A stretch of 64,000 nucleotides of DNA, taken from Caenorhabditis elegans (Eukaryota > Nematoda > Chromadorea > Rhabditida > Rhabditidae). Each line of letters starts with the position of its first letter. The stretch's first letter is position 1. The notes beneath the pieces were generated by a model, which saw only the letters and a list, made by a program, of their open reading frames with translations, made no database searches and was not told the DNA's origin. The translations under genes were made by a program, and so were the position numbers. The stretch spans positions 6,696,001 to 6,760,000 of the forward strand of contig NC_003279.8 of the NCBI RefSeq assembly GCF_000002985.6, given 5' to 3'. Shown here in pieces: positions 23,621-35,329 of the stretch.

Positions 23621-25046
23621 CTAGAATTTGATATTTTTTGACAATCCCACAAGTGTGGCTCCAGTGATTGTAATTGACATTGCAGCTCCCAGAAGTATAA
23701 AATTCTTCTTTCCACGAATTTCTCGATAATAGAATATGCTCCAAGCGGCCGCAATACATCCAGGCATTTGAGAAATAATGGGAAATGTTACGGTTTGTGA
23801 TAAATGTTGATTTGCCACGAAGAATGATGTTTGAGCGACAGCCCACAGACATCCTGCAGCCATTCCAGGAAGGAATAAGTTTGGAGGAGCGTATGGCTGG
23901 TTTCTTCTATAAATAAATCATGATTAAAATGCTCCAACAAGTTCGTCAAATATTTTTAAATCTATGTATTCCTAATTAAAATTATTAGACGTACCTAAAA
24001 ATGGAATAGATGACGAAAATGATAGTGGATGTAATGAAAATTCCAAAATAATGGGAGAAGACGTACGAAATACCATCTTGTGGATAAAATGGATATCTGA
24101 AAATAAATTAAAAAACAATCGACTCAATCTTGGAATACAGCTTACAATTGTGGATTATCAATCATTCTGATCACTGGTACAAATGTCATTCCGTAAAAGA
24201 ATCCGGCAACAATGGCAGTGATGAAGGCGCTGAAAAAACTGTATTTTTTGAATAAAATTTATTAAAGCTTACAAAAATCTCTGAGTTCCTGAATTAAGAT
24301 TTTTATCCGGTCTCAACACTTCAGTTTCCAGACCGCCATCATCTGATGATTCTGTCGTGTTCAATGCCTTCTTCTCTTCAGAATTCAGATTCTCCAAATC
24401 GAAAGATGTACGACTGGTTTTCTTGGCAATTGGTAAAGGTTCTGATCGAACTTGTGCGAAGATTGATCCACCAATAACAACAAAAACAAGACCGAGATAG
24501 TTTAGAAATGGAGATGCAGGGACTTGAGCCTTCATTCCAAAAAGTCCAAATCGACCGCCAGCCCATCCCACCAAGCAATTTGAAGTATTCCAAACAAGAA
24601 TAGAAACGGCGAGTCCCAGGCGAGAAATGATTGGAATCGCTGTTGCATTACCTGGAATTTTCTTAATCTTTTGATTATATAGTTTTTTAAATAATTTTCT
24701 CAGTTGGAATAAAAAATTTAGAAATTATTTCAAAATGAAAAAGTATAATTCCGATAAAAAGTATAATTTCCGACCCACCAATGCACCATGATGCTCCACC
24801 AAGCATTGCAAGTGGATAGAATCCAGGAAATCCTGTCGTGGCAAAAACAATGAAACCTACAAGTAGAATGGCAATGGACATCATCCATTGTGCAAAAATT
24901 CCTGAAAACAATATTTAACAGTCAATTGCAAATTAATCTGAAAATATCTTACCATCTCTAGAATCGTAAGATTTTATGGGCACGAACATGGATCCGAAGA
25001 ATACGGAAGACACGGCACAAGCCGCGAGCCCGATTACCGCCGACAT
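23621..25046 (-). CDS. TMEM144-like multipass membrane protein (DMT-superfamily type)
   Basis: Start codon at 25046 (MSAVIGLAAC) and stop at 23621, with about six short introns. The N-terminus has the family signature FFGSMFVPIKSYDSRDG, the usual start of TMEM144 proteins. About ten hydrophobic helices follow, split by a hydrophilic loop containing LPIAKKTSRTSFDLENLN. The second half repeats the pattern (AFITAIVAGFFYGMTFVPV) and continues with VFSHYFGIFITSTIIF and a final helix pair ending VGLSKNIKF. The internal duplication and FGSMFVPI/YGMTFVPV motifs are typical of this family within the drug/metabolite transporter fold. Mammalian TMEM144 is proposed to be a carbohydrate transporter; the substrate here is unknown. 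Confidence 0.88.
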
Positions 25047-26042
25047 TCTGATTTCTGGAAAAATTAGTTTCAAAAGGGGAAAATAGAGGGAAAAATCGAA
25101 AACTATGCGAACAATAGGGATATCAATTATAAGTTTTTTTCAAATAACGGGGACAATATGATTTAATATCTTTATCTATGTTATCATTAAATTGAACATC
25201 GACCTTGTCGTAGAAAAAGTGCGTTTTTCGTTCGGTTTTTTGACACGGAGTACAGAGATTTCTTCTCACTTTTTTGTTTCATTTTTGTAGAAAAAAAAGA
25301 CAGAAAAACGTTTCTATGCAACAGTGGTAAAAATGAAAAATAGGGATAGGAAAAAAAGTTTTAATTGTATGAAGAGCTTTCAACCTTTCACTGTTTTGTA
25401 TAATTTTTGCTGATAAGGTTGTCAACTGATTAAATCACAAATCATATGGGTGAAAACGTAAACTTTATTTTATTTTCACTTTCCAACTAGAATTTCAGTG
25501 AGAAAAAATATTTATGAAAAGAATTCTTCGAATAATATCACGCGAGAAAAAAGTTTTATGTAGTGTATGGAATGGTGGGGGCACGGCAGTTTTTTCTATT
25601 TGCAAAGAGAGGGCCGACGGTATACCAGTTAAAGTTAGGAGACGTAGAGAATGTGGTCAGACAGAGCAGAGGTGTTGGAGCAAGAGGAGAATGAGAAGTC
25701 TATTATGAGCTTTTCTGGTTGGTATGTTATTGAAAATATTTATGTATTTGAAGAAATGTTGGCTTATGTGATAGAACAGAAAACGAAGTCAGAAAAATCT
25801 TTTTGTGGAAGGTAAAATCAGATTAGATTCTGTAACGATTACTTTTCTCAAGAAATCGGTAAAATTCCATTTATTAGGTTTCGCAACCTGAAGAATTTCT
25901 CAAAATAACCATGAAAGTTTGAGCTCGGCTACCTGAACCCGCCTATCAAGTTTCGAATTTCAAACATTTCAGTTTGACATAAACATTTTAGAGGAAAACA
26001 GAGACGAAACGGAAACTGGTATATAGAATTGTTCTCAATAAT
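25047..26042. other. intergenic, upstream of the TMEM144-like gene
   Basis: AT-rich promoter-side sequence. A short + strand frame at 25514-25708 (Arg-rich, starting ATG) has no supporting splice or family evidence. Confidence 0.4.
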
Positions 26043-26240
26043 ATTATCGAAAAAATACGATCGCACAATTTTCTCATAATTTATTTTTGATCTACCTTGT
26101 TGACTAGGCTCCTTCCCTTCCTTCGACAAGACAGCCACAACAAAATAACAACGGGAACAAGATTGGGGGCGGAGTCAAGTTCAACAAGTAGATCAAAAAT
26201 TAATTATGAGAAAACTGTGCGATCGTATTTTTTTGATAAT
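26043..26240. repeat. small inverted-repeat element
   Basis: Arms of about 58 bp at 26043-26101 and 26183-26240 are near-perfect reverse complements, each containing AATACGATCGCACA. They enclose about 80 bp of less AT-rich unique sequence. Shape and size fit a miniature fold-back element. I found no clear target duplication. Confidence 0.7.
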
Positions 26241-26404
26241 AGTAGAAATGTCATCATCAATGATGTTTGAGTATAATTTATGGAAATACAAAATTAATTC
26301 GCTGAGGCATAAAAGGATTATTGACTACTAAAATTGTATGGTTTTACAAAGTGCAAATAATTTTGCGTCTGGAATACTAAAAGTTAAAAATTTTCGGACA
26401 AATA

Positions 26405-26808
26405 GTAGGTAATAGGGCTGTGCGGCTGATGACTCGGCTGATGGAGCAAATCAACGTTTTTCAACGTATTAGCAATGATCAATTAGGGAATACTTGTATT
26501 TGCCATATCGGCTGAGTCTTGAGCTTCTAATTCTAGAAAAAAGTTTTTAAAAATGTGCACACCCCTTCCAGAAAAACTCGTTTTTCCAATCAGCCGACAG
26601 CCGACAGCCGAGTTACTCGGCTGATTCAAAAAGCCGACTGTTTTGTCAAGGTGTGTGCACTTTAAAAAAACTTTTTTCTTGAATAAGAAGCTCATGACTC
26701 AGCCAATACTGCAAATACAAATATTCTTTAATTGATCAGTGCTAACGCGTTGAAAAACTTGATTGTCTCCATCAGCCGAGTCATCAGCCGCACAGCCCTA
26801 GTAGGTAA
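26405..26808. mobile_element. fold-back hAT-like MITE with 8-bp target duplication
   Basis: Element 26413-26800 (388 bp) begins TAGGGCTGTGCGGCTGATGA and ends with its reverse complement. The arms stay alignable almost to the centre, where GCCGACAGCCGACAGCCGAG forms the loop region. An exact 8-bp direct repeat GTAGGTAA flanks it (26405-26412 and 26801-26808). TAGGG ends with an 8-bp duplication fit the hAT superfamily. No transposase is encoded. The 26483-26695 open frame is a repeat translation. Confidence 0.82.
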
Positions 26809-27170
26809 TCATAGTAAATTTTAAACTTTAACTGTAAACCCACCGATCAAAATGTTTTTAGAATTTTTTGATCTGACTTGCCAAAGTTTATCAATAAGAT
26901 CATAGAATATTTGTTATTGTAAGCCAACAAAGTCTAAAATTCATAAAACAACGAGAACTTACTTATTGCTTTGCGACAATCCTAATTTTCAGCAGAAAAT
27001 GAATTGATTCGTCTAATGCGGCATTCATCGAATGTTTCCCTGTTGTGTTATATTTTGGCCTGAATGAAATTTATAAATTTTATTTAATCTTTTGATATAA
27101 AAAAAATGAATTTAGAGAAAATAAAAAGAAGTTTAACTTAGATTTTAAAAAACAAAAATGTTGGAATAAA

Positions 27171-28528
27171 AACAGTTTGAGGGGGTACGTTTTCGTAAGG
27201 GGATTTTTTCGTAAGGAACGCTTTCAGTAGGGCAATGTGCGGCGCGCCTTTTCGCAAGCCCGCCGCACAGTCCTTCGCAATGCGCCGCACGGCTTTTTGC
27301 AATGCGCCGCACGCTTCTTCGTATTTATTTATTTATTTTTCCAACAGGAAATTTCGAACGGAATTCAATTAAAAACGGATTTTTAATGGAAATTAATTAG
27401 TTTTATTCGAGCTAAATACGGATATTTTCAGAATTTTCGATGACAAAAACGGGTTTCAATCGATTTCGAATCGATCAAAATTAATATTAATCGAAAATGA
27501 GCGTTTCCTTCCCGGAAAAAGAAGAACTTGATGCTGAGAGTGATCCAAGCGGAGCCAAACGCTTTTTTAGAGGCAAGTATTGATGTCTAAAGATTAATTG
27601 AAGAGTGAAAAGTATTTTTCAGCGTTCACAAACAACCCGAGTGAGCAGCAATTTTCCAAGCTGAAGGCAAGTTTCTTTTTGTAGTTTTTTAAGTTCTCAA
27701 ATAGGTATATAACATCGATTTGTTTTGTTTTCCAGAGAATGTATCATCACAACGACTATCAAAACCTGCGAGGAGTGATTCAAAAGACCATTCAACTATC
27801 AAAATCATTGATCCTAGACTTGAAGAGACGATCCGGAAATCGAACAACCGCTGTGCCATTATACAAAAACCCCGATTTCTGTACTTCAGTGTTTTTGAAT
27901 TATACCGGTTTCAGTGCTTTTAATGAGAAACTTTTCCCTTTTATGGAAATTCCGAAATGCTATCACTGATCTCTTTGTTTACCTCTGTGCCATTAGATTA
28001 TAGAAACAATTTTCCATACTCAGGTTATCCAAATTTCGCCATGATTTTTCTTACTTAATTTAATCGAATTAACTTTTGTTTGCAGTTTTATTTTCCATTT
28101 CGACTGAATAAAAAATCACTTCTATCATTTTAATCGTTTGGCTCCGCCTGGATCACTCTCAGCATCAAGTTCTTCTTTTTCCGGGAAGGAAACGCTCATT
28201 TTCGATTAATATTAATTTTGATCGATTCGAAATCGATTGAAACCCGTTTTTGTCATCGAAAATTCTGAAAAAAATATCCGTATTTAGCTCGAATAAAACT
28301 AATTAATTTCCATTAAAAATCCGTTTTTAATTGAATTCCGTTCGAAATTTCCTGTTGGAAAAATAAATAAATAAATACGAAGAAGCGTGCGGCGCATTGC
28401 AAAAAGCCGTGCGGCGCATTGCGAAGGACTGTGCGGCGGGCTTGCGAAAAGGCGCGCCGCACATTGCCCTACTGAAAGCGTTCCTTACGAAAAAATCCCC
28501 TTACGAAAACGTACCCCCTCAACAGTTT
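27171..28528. mobile_element. composite fold-back element with ~385-bp inverted arms and an internal gene
   Basis: Element 27179-28520 (1342 bp) starts GAGGGGGTACGTTTTCG and ends with its reverse complement. The left arm is about 27179-27561 and the right arm about 28135-28520; they are nearly identical over about 385 bp. An exact 8-bp duplication AACAGTTT lies on both sides (27171-27178 and 28521-28528). Each arm contains GC-rich tandem units around TGCGCCGCAC, strongly unlike local AT-rich DNA. The 570-bp centre and the inner part of the left arm hold a spliced reading frame. Long terminal inverted repeats, a 5' G and an 8-bp duplication fit Mutator-like elements carrying host-derived sequence. 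No transposase is visible. The class is an inference. Confidence 0.85.
27497..27969 (+). CDS. spliced 117-aa protein gene inside the fold-back element, function unknown
   Basis: The proposed exons are 27497-27572, 27623-27666 and 27736-27969 (354 nt, 117 residues). Exon 1 (MSVSFPEKEELDAESDPSG) lies wholly inside the left inverted arm, so its reverse complement is present again in the right arm. Both donors read AG|GCAAGT, the strong consensus of GC-AG introns; using GT four bases later puts a stop into exon 2 at the first site. Exon 3 reads MYHHNDYQNLRGVIQKT, then a helix-like basic segment (SLILDLKRRSGNRTT) and ends IPKCYH. If GT is used at the second intron instead, another long frame (SSQRLSKPARSDSKDHST) opens, so exon 3's frame is not certain. 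No known domain is seen; it does not look like a transposase. Confidence 0.55.
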
Positions 28529-29166
28529 TTTTGGTAAATGCAGTTGCGCTCCGATGATAATATGTCGCAACGGAATGGTGGGAATTCAAATAAATTATTC
28601 TGTGTACACACACCAACAAGCAACAAAAAAAAATGTTTATGAACTTTTAAAAACGGAAATTAAAAATTGCAGAATCAATTATCACAAACTAATTATGCAT
28701 TTGTCCATCATTTTCTGAGTTAACGCTACACCCATTTAAAATTCACAACAGACTTGCCAAAAGAAAATGAGAAGAACGGAGGAAGTGCTCACCAAGAGCA
28801 GAAGAAAGCTCGTTCAGCTGAATTCTTCCCTCTATCTCTGGTTGCCTCCTAGTTTTCAATACTATCTCTCCTTCAGCAGATGGCCACTGGGACCAGCCGT
28901 TTCCAAGGAGGTCCACACAGTCAAATCCTTTGTTTTAGTATATGCTGTATGTTTTACTTGAGAGCGGAATATCCATTTTAAACTTTAAAAGTGGTCCGTT
29001 GTTTTGACTTTTCCGATATAAAAATTGATAAAAGCTCACTGAACTTGATTAGCATTTCATTTTATCTCGACTTTAGAAAGTAACCTTCCATCCAGTAGTG
29101 ATCCTTTTAAAAAATGAAAAATGTTAAGTGTTCTTTATTTAAATCAGGTTTTCTATTTTACAGAAA
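28529..29166. other. mec-6: upstream region of mec-6
   Basis: A 638-bp AT-rich stretch between the fold-back element and mec-6. It ends in an acceptor TTCTATTTTACAG just before the start codon. A less AT-rich segment at 28765-28930 gives an open frame with ATG (28767), but it has no splice or family support. The fold-back element therefore sits within about 650 bp of the mec-6 start and may bound its promoter. Confidence 0.45.
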
Positions 29167-32041
29167 ATGGGTCTCCAATCGGCAGCTGCTCATTTCATAA
29201 ATCGTTTTATTATTTGGATTACTATATTTATGGTTGCATGCTTTTTGTTGAGACTTTTGTAAGTTCAAGGGCACAATTTTAGTGATTATATTAACTTTTT
29301 GGTTTTCAGAGTAGTACTTGATCTCAACAAACGTGTTTATAATCACACACCTGGTCCCTGCAGAGTTCTAACAGATAACTGTAAGTTTAAATTTTTTTGA
29401 ATTTTAAATTTTGTAACTGAAAAAAGGTTTTATTACAATTAGAAACACATTATGCGGATATCAAAAGTAAAAAATTATAAAAAGAGTCATCCATCTATAT
29501 TCCAGATAAAGGAACCGCCGGCATGACATACGTCGAATCTCAAAAACGGGTGTACATAACATTGGGGTACGGTAGAGCACACGATTTGAAAACAAAAACT
29601 GGCATCGCATTTTATAAAACAAATCGAACAGATGGAAGGAGTCAGCAGGAAATGTATGATTTGATTGAAATGACAATCAATTGGAATGGTTATGAATATA
29701 AGGTGTGTAATTTAGTTTGAATAGCCTGAAAAGAATTGAAATATTGATTTGCTTCAGCAGTGGGGGCAATATAATGAATGAACTACTCGGTGATTGAGAG
29801 AAACTTTCTGCCAAACTTTTGCAAGTTTCAGACAACATTTTGAAAATGAGAGACTTAATCAGATCAGCAGATTGGTAGCTTATCTGAGCAGTTTTAACAG
29901 CCAGGAAGCCAGGTTGTTGGCAAAAAGTTTTCCCGAGATCCGAGTAAGAAGCCCCAATCGGGAAAGTTATATACTTTCGAGAATTATAATAAAACCTGAA
30001 ACCTAGAACCTTTATTTTCAGAAAGAGTTCATTCCAACAGGAATTGATTCATATTCTTCATCAAATGGTCGTGTACTTCTCTATGTAATAAATGCTCATC
30101 CAAATCATCAATGTATTCATTTCTTCCAAATTGTTGAAAGTTCAAAACTTAATCATCGAAAAGCAATATGTGATCCTTCATTTTCAAGTCTCCAGGATAT
30201 TGCTGTAGTAGGACCAGATCGACTGTTTGTCACAAATATGGCTGCATTTGGGAGAGGATGGGCTCAAATTTTGGAATTTTCATTACAGGTGAGTTGACCT
30301 CCAATTATGGAATCATATCAAATGACAATCGGTTTATTACAGACTGGACAAGGAGCTGTATACTACTATGATGGTAGCAAACTATCAACTGCTGCTTCCA
30401 GCCTGATTGCACCTACGGGAATTGGATATGACGCAAAACGAAGAATTCTTTATGTTGGATCTATGATCAGAGAGGTTTGGAACGTTTTGGTAAATTTCCA
30501 AATATACAAAACAATTTGGGCTTTTGAATAAAACTTCGAGACACTTCGGCGGTTTTTTTTATGCTGAAATTGTTTCAAGTTATTCGAAAAGCTGCCTTCA
30601 CAAAATTTTAAACACTTTGTTTGTTTCGATGATACGCATTGGCATTTTCTAACTTTTCCCTGGGATCACCTATGTTAGAAACACGGAAGTCATTAAAAAA
30701 AGCTAAATAGTTTCGCAGCATCTGCCAAGAAGATACAATTCTGAGGTCTACTGAAAAAGTTGTTGCAACCGACAGCTTTGATTTTATATTATTTCTGTTA
30801 CGTTTCAAAAATATAATTTGTTTAAAAAAACTGTCCTGAAGCACAAACAACTTTTGAATGAAGAATTTTCAGTCAATATTCGCTTACAAAGTAGCGAAGG
30901 ATACAACACTTGAATTATTGTATGAAATGATGTTATTGACATCACCAATTGGAGTTTTCGTTGAATCAAAAACTGGAGATATTTGGATTGCTGCTCATCC
31001 AGTTATTCATGAATCTGCATGGCATTATACTCATCCAGAAAATCAAAATATACATTCTCCAAGCCAAATTTTGAGAATAAGGATACAGGTTTGTATTATT
31101 TTTGTTTTTATTTCAAAGTTTATTAGGCAGAAATTTAAAACTCAGATCTGAATACAGTGTTTCTAATTCAATCTTTAAAAAACGATTTATTTCATTTTCA
31201 AATAAAAATAAATTTTAACCAGCAACTATATAGTGGAAAGATTCCTGTTCCAATTTGAAGGGAGCAGTTCCTGCGTAGATATATGGAAATATTATATAAG
31301 GCTCCACAAATGACATTATAATAAATAAAAATAAAACTAGAATAAAAACCTTGAAATTAGTCAATACCATAATGAATTTAATGAAAAACAAGTAATCTCC
31401 GGAGAGGTTTAAATATATAAATTTATTCGATTCAAGTGTTCTTATGACTGAAACACATGATATGTTCGACCACAGACAAGGTACTTCAGACTAAAAATGA
31501 TTGAGACAAGTGTTGTGAATATTGGAAAAATTTAGTTCCGTTTCACGAGATTTCGAAAAATTTTGAAGAATTTTGAAACTTTTTCTTTTTTTTCGAAGCA
31601 TTTTTAGTGCATCGAGCTTTCCCAGTTTTCTTCTATTTATTAAAATAATCTAGGTATTCTACCCCGTTCAAATTTTTTTGTAAAATAAATTTGAAACTTC
31701 AATATAATAGCTTCTTTATCATTTGTAAAGTATCAAATTACGCTAACCAAGCACTTTGTTCCCATAAACATGTTGTCAAGACTCGAACTTATCAGACTCT
31801 GTTTCCACGTTTTTTATCAATTCATTCAAATACTAATCAATGCGAAAAAGCGTCAAAAAATCAAAAATCGCATTTGTTTCAGGAAGAAGGCAACTCTTGG
31901 GTAACAACTGAACCGTATGCAAACGATGGAGCAACTATTTCGGCGAGTTCATCAGTTGTATTCACTGATGAACAAATGTTAATTGGAAGTTCATTTGGAA
32001 GACTTCTTCATTGTGATCTTACGCATTCATATATTACATAG
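29167..32041 (+). CDS. mec-6: MEC-6, paraoxonase-like membrane protein for degenerin channels, 377 aa
   Basis: Seven exons (29167-29258, 29310-29380, 29506-29702, 30022-30288, 30343-30474, 30873-31088, 31883-32041) sum to 377 residues, the length I recall for C. elegans MEC-6. A short cytoplasmic N-terminus is followed by one membrane helix (WITIFMVACFLLRLLVVL), then a lumenal paraoxonase-type beta-propeller. Typical segments are GTAGMTYVESQKRVYITLGYG, FIPTGIDSY, LQDIAVVGPDRLFVTNM, SLIAPTGIGYDAKRRILYVG and IGVFVESKTGDIWIAAHP. MEC-6 is an ER chaperone-like partner needed for function of the MEC-4/MEC-10 mechanosensory sodium channel in touch neurons. AATAAA occurs at about 32068. Intron 6 (about 790 bp) is the largest. 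Confidence 0.95.
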
Positions 32042-32404
32042 TCAAACTTTTAGAGCTTATTTAAAAAATAAACCGATGAATATGATCTAGAAACAGATGT
32101 GTTGTAGACATTGTATCTAGATTTATTTATAAACTTGTCGAGGCGTAACGGGGGCGCCACGCCTCCACCCCTTTTCAATAGCCTTCCAGCGTTTTAGAGG
32201 AAAGTCGATTTATGAGAATTTAGCAGCTTTCAAATTAACTAATTTCTCGTCACAATTAGTCATTCTTAGTGTCTTGATTCGAAGTCTGATAATATATTTC
32301 TCATTTATTGCCATAAAGAAATAATTGTAATACTTTAAATTTCAATATTTACTATTAAATATCACAGGAAGACAAGAACAAAGCTCATGTTGGGAATTGA
32401 GAAT

Positions 32405-33366
32405 CTATTCGCGAACGTACTCGCGGCGAGAAACAACGGATCCAGATTCAAGAGTAGTGATAAGCTTGTCTCCTTCGAGCCAACGGGTGATAATTGATTC
32501 CTTATCAGAGTCCTTGATCTTCTTTTGAATGTGAATGAATTTTCCGTTCTCGAAGTTGACAACTGACTTGACGGTACGGCCATCTGGAGTGGTCTCATCG
32601 AATTCCTGGGATAAAAACATTAAATATAAGTCTGAAGAATGCTAGTTCAATTTCAGGGTTGAAACAATTTTTATTGGATACAATTACTTGGAATTTGGGG
32701 ATAACTTGCTCAAACCAAAAGCTCAAATGGATAGGATAAAATGTTGGCAGGAATTTGCTCACAGCAAATTGTGGGCAGAAAGTCGCTAAACTTTGTCCAC
32801 AATTGCCGATATCAACGAACGTGCATTTTGAAATCAGATATTGTTTCTCATGGCTTTAAAAAAATATTATTCGTGCATGAAAAAACACGAAAACTATGGG
32901 AAATACATATTGTTTATCAAAGTCTTATAACAAGAAATCAATGATCATTTTATGATTTATGGTTTGAAATGTTATCACCTGGAATTTTAAGACTTTTTGT
33001 CTGTGAATATGGAAGTAACAATTTTTATTCATAAATTTGTAGTGCGTTTCTTTATTTTTATGTAACTTTTTTGTCGCAAATTTGGAATCAGAAAACCCAC
33101 ATTTTTTTTGATAACATTATTTTTGTCTTTTGTAAGTAAAAAACTTTGCACTTTCTTACCTGTCCCAACTTGAAAGAAAGAGTGGTGTTCTTGAATGTGG
33201 AGTATTGGTTGGAATACCACAAATCTCCTTCGACCTTGATTTCCAAAGTTGGCTTCAAGTTGGCAGCAGCCTTACGAGTGATCAATCCAACTCCAACCTC
33301 CTTCATGTACTCCTCGAAGTTCTCTGAGTGAATGAGCTTCCAGCGTCCAACGAATTCTTGAGACAT
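32405..33366 (-). CDS. lbp-6: LBP-6, intracellular fatty-acid-binding protein, 135 aa
   Basis: Two exons (33366-33160 and 32605-32405) encode 135 residues, standard for the FABP/calycin family. The N-terminus FVGRWKLIHSENFEEYMKEV is the classic first beta strand and helix-turn-helix lid. The C-terminal half has the family strand pattern DETTPDGR...SVV and ITRWLEGDKLITT. There is no signal peptide, so it is cytosolic, carrying long-chain fatty acids between membranes, lipid droplets, mitochondria and nucleus. It is about 60-65% alike to the gene at 35.3-36.3 kb, with the intron in the same place, so the two are a local duplicate pair. The assignment of symbols 6 and 5 to the left and right copies follows my memory of C. 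elegans gene order. An acceptor-like TTTACAG lies 8 bases before the ATG. Confidence 0.9.
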
Positions 33367-34056
33367 GGTGATGGTTCTGTAAATAGAAGAAGTTGGAAAA
33401 GCAGGTAAAAAGTTCAATAGATTAACGGATATGTAATAGGTCTGAATAAAACGTTAGTCTGAAATTATGGTTAAAAAATCTTATTTTAAAAATTAATTTT
33501 AGAAGATGAACTATCATATCACTTGCAAATGGAAATAAAAGAAAAGTTGCAAATCAACAAGAAAACGAATGGCAATGCCTTGGGAAATCATTCGTATTTA
33601 GGTGGTCTGATAAATGGAATGATAGGGGGCAAGAGTGGGCGGAGATTCAAAACGTTTTCTCTATTTCTGTCTCCTCTATTTTTCGTTTCGTTTTTTTTTG
33701 AAGAATGATTCATTTTTTGATTCGTTGCATCATTTTTGAAAAATAAAAATAGAAAAGAGGAAAAGTGAGGAATTTTCAGTCGAATAAAAACAAAAATATT
33801 ATCAAAAAAATTCTGAAATTTCTGAGGAGGAAAATATCGTTTTTGATTAAAGTATATCTAAGTTTTAATTTTTTTTAAATTTATTTTTTTTTGAGGTAAA
33901 AAACTAGTATCTTGTACATATATAGAAGCCCATTTTCAAATTGTGAAACTTAAACAATCTTCTTTTTTTTAAAATAAAGTAAAAATGCATTTTAAACAAA
34001 AAAATTTATTGGCAATGTTGTTTCAAAATTAACATATACATACTTTAATTCTGTAA
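33367..34056. other. spacer between lbp-6 and ant-1.2
   Basis: A 690-bp AT-rich gap with poly-T/poly-A tracts (about 33680-33710 and 33870-33900). It holds the lbp-6 promoter and the ant-1.2 3' region. No further gene. Confidence 0.5.
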
Positions 34057-34959
34057 TTAAATTAAATGTTGAATCTCATCATAAATTGTGAGCACAAGAG
34101 CACCTCCAGTTGCTCGGAATACATTTGAAAGACCTCCTTTGTATAATGCAGTAATTCCTTCATTCTTCACAATCTTTCTAACACAATCCAAAGTGTTTTT
34201 ATAGAGAATATCCTTTCTCCCTGATTGCATCATCATTCGACGACGTACTGTATCCCATGGATATGATAAATATCCAGAACCAACTGTTCCAACTTGAGCA
34301 ATTGCCCATGTCGTAAAGAAATTGAGTTTTTGCCCGTCAGTTGAGTACAATGTTTTGGCAGTATCAAACATTCCGAAATATGCTGCACGATAAATTATAA
34401 TTCCTTGTACTGAAACAAAAAATCCTCTATAAAGACCAATTGGTCCATCTGATTTCACAATTTTCACAAAACAATCCGTTAGACCTTGAAACTCTCTATC
34501 CACTCCTTTTCCAACATCGGCTCCAAGACGAGTACGCACAAAATCCAGTGGGTACACGAAGCATAGAGATGTTGCACCAGCTGCTCCACCAGAAGCGAGA
34601 TTTCCAGCAAAGAATTTCCAGAATTCTTTATTCTTGTCAATTCCTTCTTGAAACATCTTCTTATAAGTGTCTTTGAATGCAAAATTCAGCGCTTGCGTTG
34701 GAAAATATCGAAGCACATTTGCAAGGTTTCCTCTCCAAAATGCTGCATATCCTTGTTCTTTTGGCACTCTAGCAAGAACATCCATAATTCCTTTATATTT
34801 TTTATCGGCAGTTACTGTTTCAGAGACATCACTGACTTGAAGTAGAAGCTTTACACGTTCAATTGGAGCAACGGCAGTTTTTGAGATTGCTGCAGCAGTG
34901 CCTCCGGAGGCGAGATCAACAAGAAACTTTCGATAATCAAATCCTTCCTTTGTGGTCAT
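34057..34959 (-). CDS. ant-1.2: ADP/ATP translocase of the mitochondrial inner membrane, 300 aa, intronless
   Basis: A single uninterrupted 300-codon frame. It contains three mitochondrial-carrier repeats with PX[DE]XX[KR] signatures: [20 protein letters not shown] and [12 protein letters not shown]. The last includes RRRMMM, the diagnostic motif of ADP/ATP carriers. Each repeat gives two helices, six in all. It exchanges cytosolic ADP for matrix ATP. Length is standard for the family. An acceptor TTCCAG lies 10 bases before the ATG. The absence of introns in a gene flanked on both sides by intron-containing lbp genes suggests origin by retroposition or intron loss. The symbol follows C. elegans gene order from memory. 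Confidence 0.92.
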   Translation of the reverse strand: MTTKEGFDYRKFLVDLASGGTAAAISKTAVAPIERVKLLLQVSDVSETVTADKKYKGIMDVLARVPKEQGYAAFWRGNLANVLRYFPTQALNFAFKDTYKKMFQEGIDKNKEFWKFFAGNLASGGAAGATSLCFVYPLDFVRTRLGADVGKGVDREFQGLTDCFVKIVKSDGPIGLYRGFFVSVQGIIIYRAAYFGMFDTAKTLYSTDGQKLNFFTTWAIAQVGTVGSGYLSYPWDTVRRRMMMQSGRKDILYKNTLDCVRKIVKNEGITALYKGGLSNVFRATGGALVLTIYDEIQHLI

Positions 34960-35329
34960 TTTGTCCTTCTGGAATGTTTTTTTTCAGAGATTATATTTCC
35001 TGAATGCTGATAATAAAACTTTCTTCAAATGCGAGTAGGAAGGAGCTCACTAGACTCTTCTCAAAATTTTGGTCATGAAAGTCTAATCAATATAAAGAAT
35101 AAAATTAATTTAAAAAAAAAGAAAAATCTAAAACAAAAGTGTTTCTTTAAAAATTGTTGAAACTAATGAAAAATTTTACGGAAAATAAACAAGGCCTTTT
35201 TTAACAGAGACAGAGAAAAGAAAAGGGTTTCTGGTCCTTTAAAACGTCACTCTGCGTAAACAAAAACACTATTTTTCGCTATTTATTGCATCAAAGACCG
35301 AACAAAACAAGAACAATATTCAAAATAAT

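Noticed and set aside
27720-27923. Alternative frame in exon 3 of the fold-back gene as a separate gene
   Set aside because: Kept only as a possible alternative splice product; it has no upstream exon of its own.
28767-28961. Frame upstream of mec-6 as an extra first exon
   Set aside because: MEC-6 already reaches its expected 377 residues from the ATG at 29167, and no donor joins this segment in frame.
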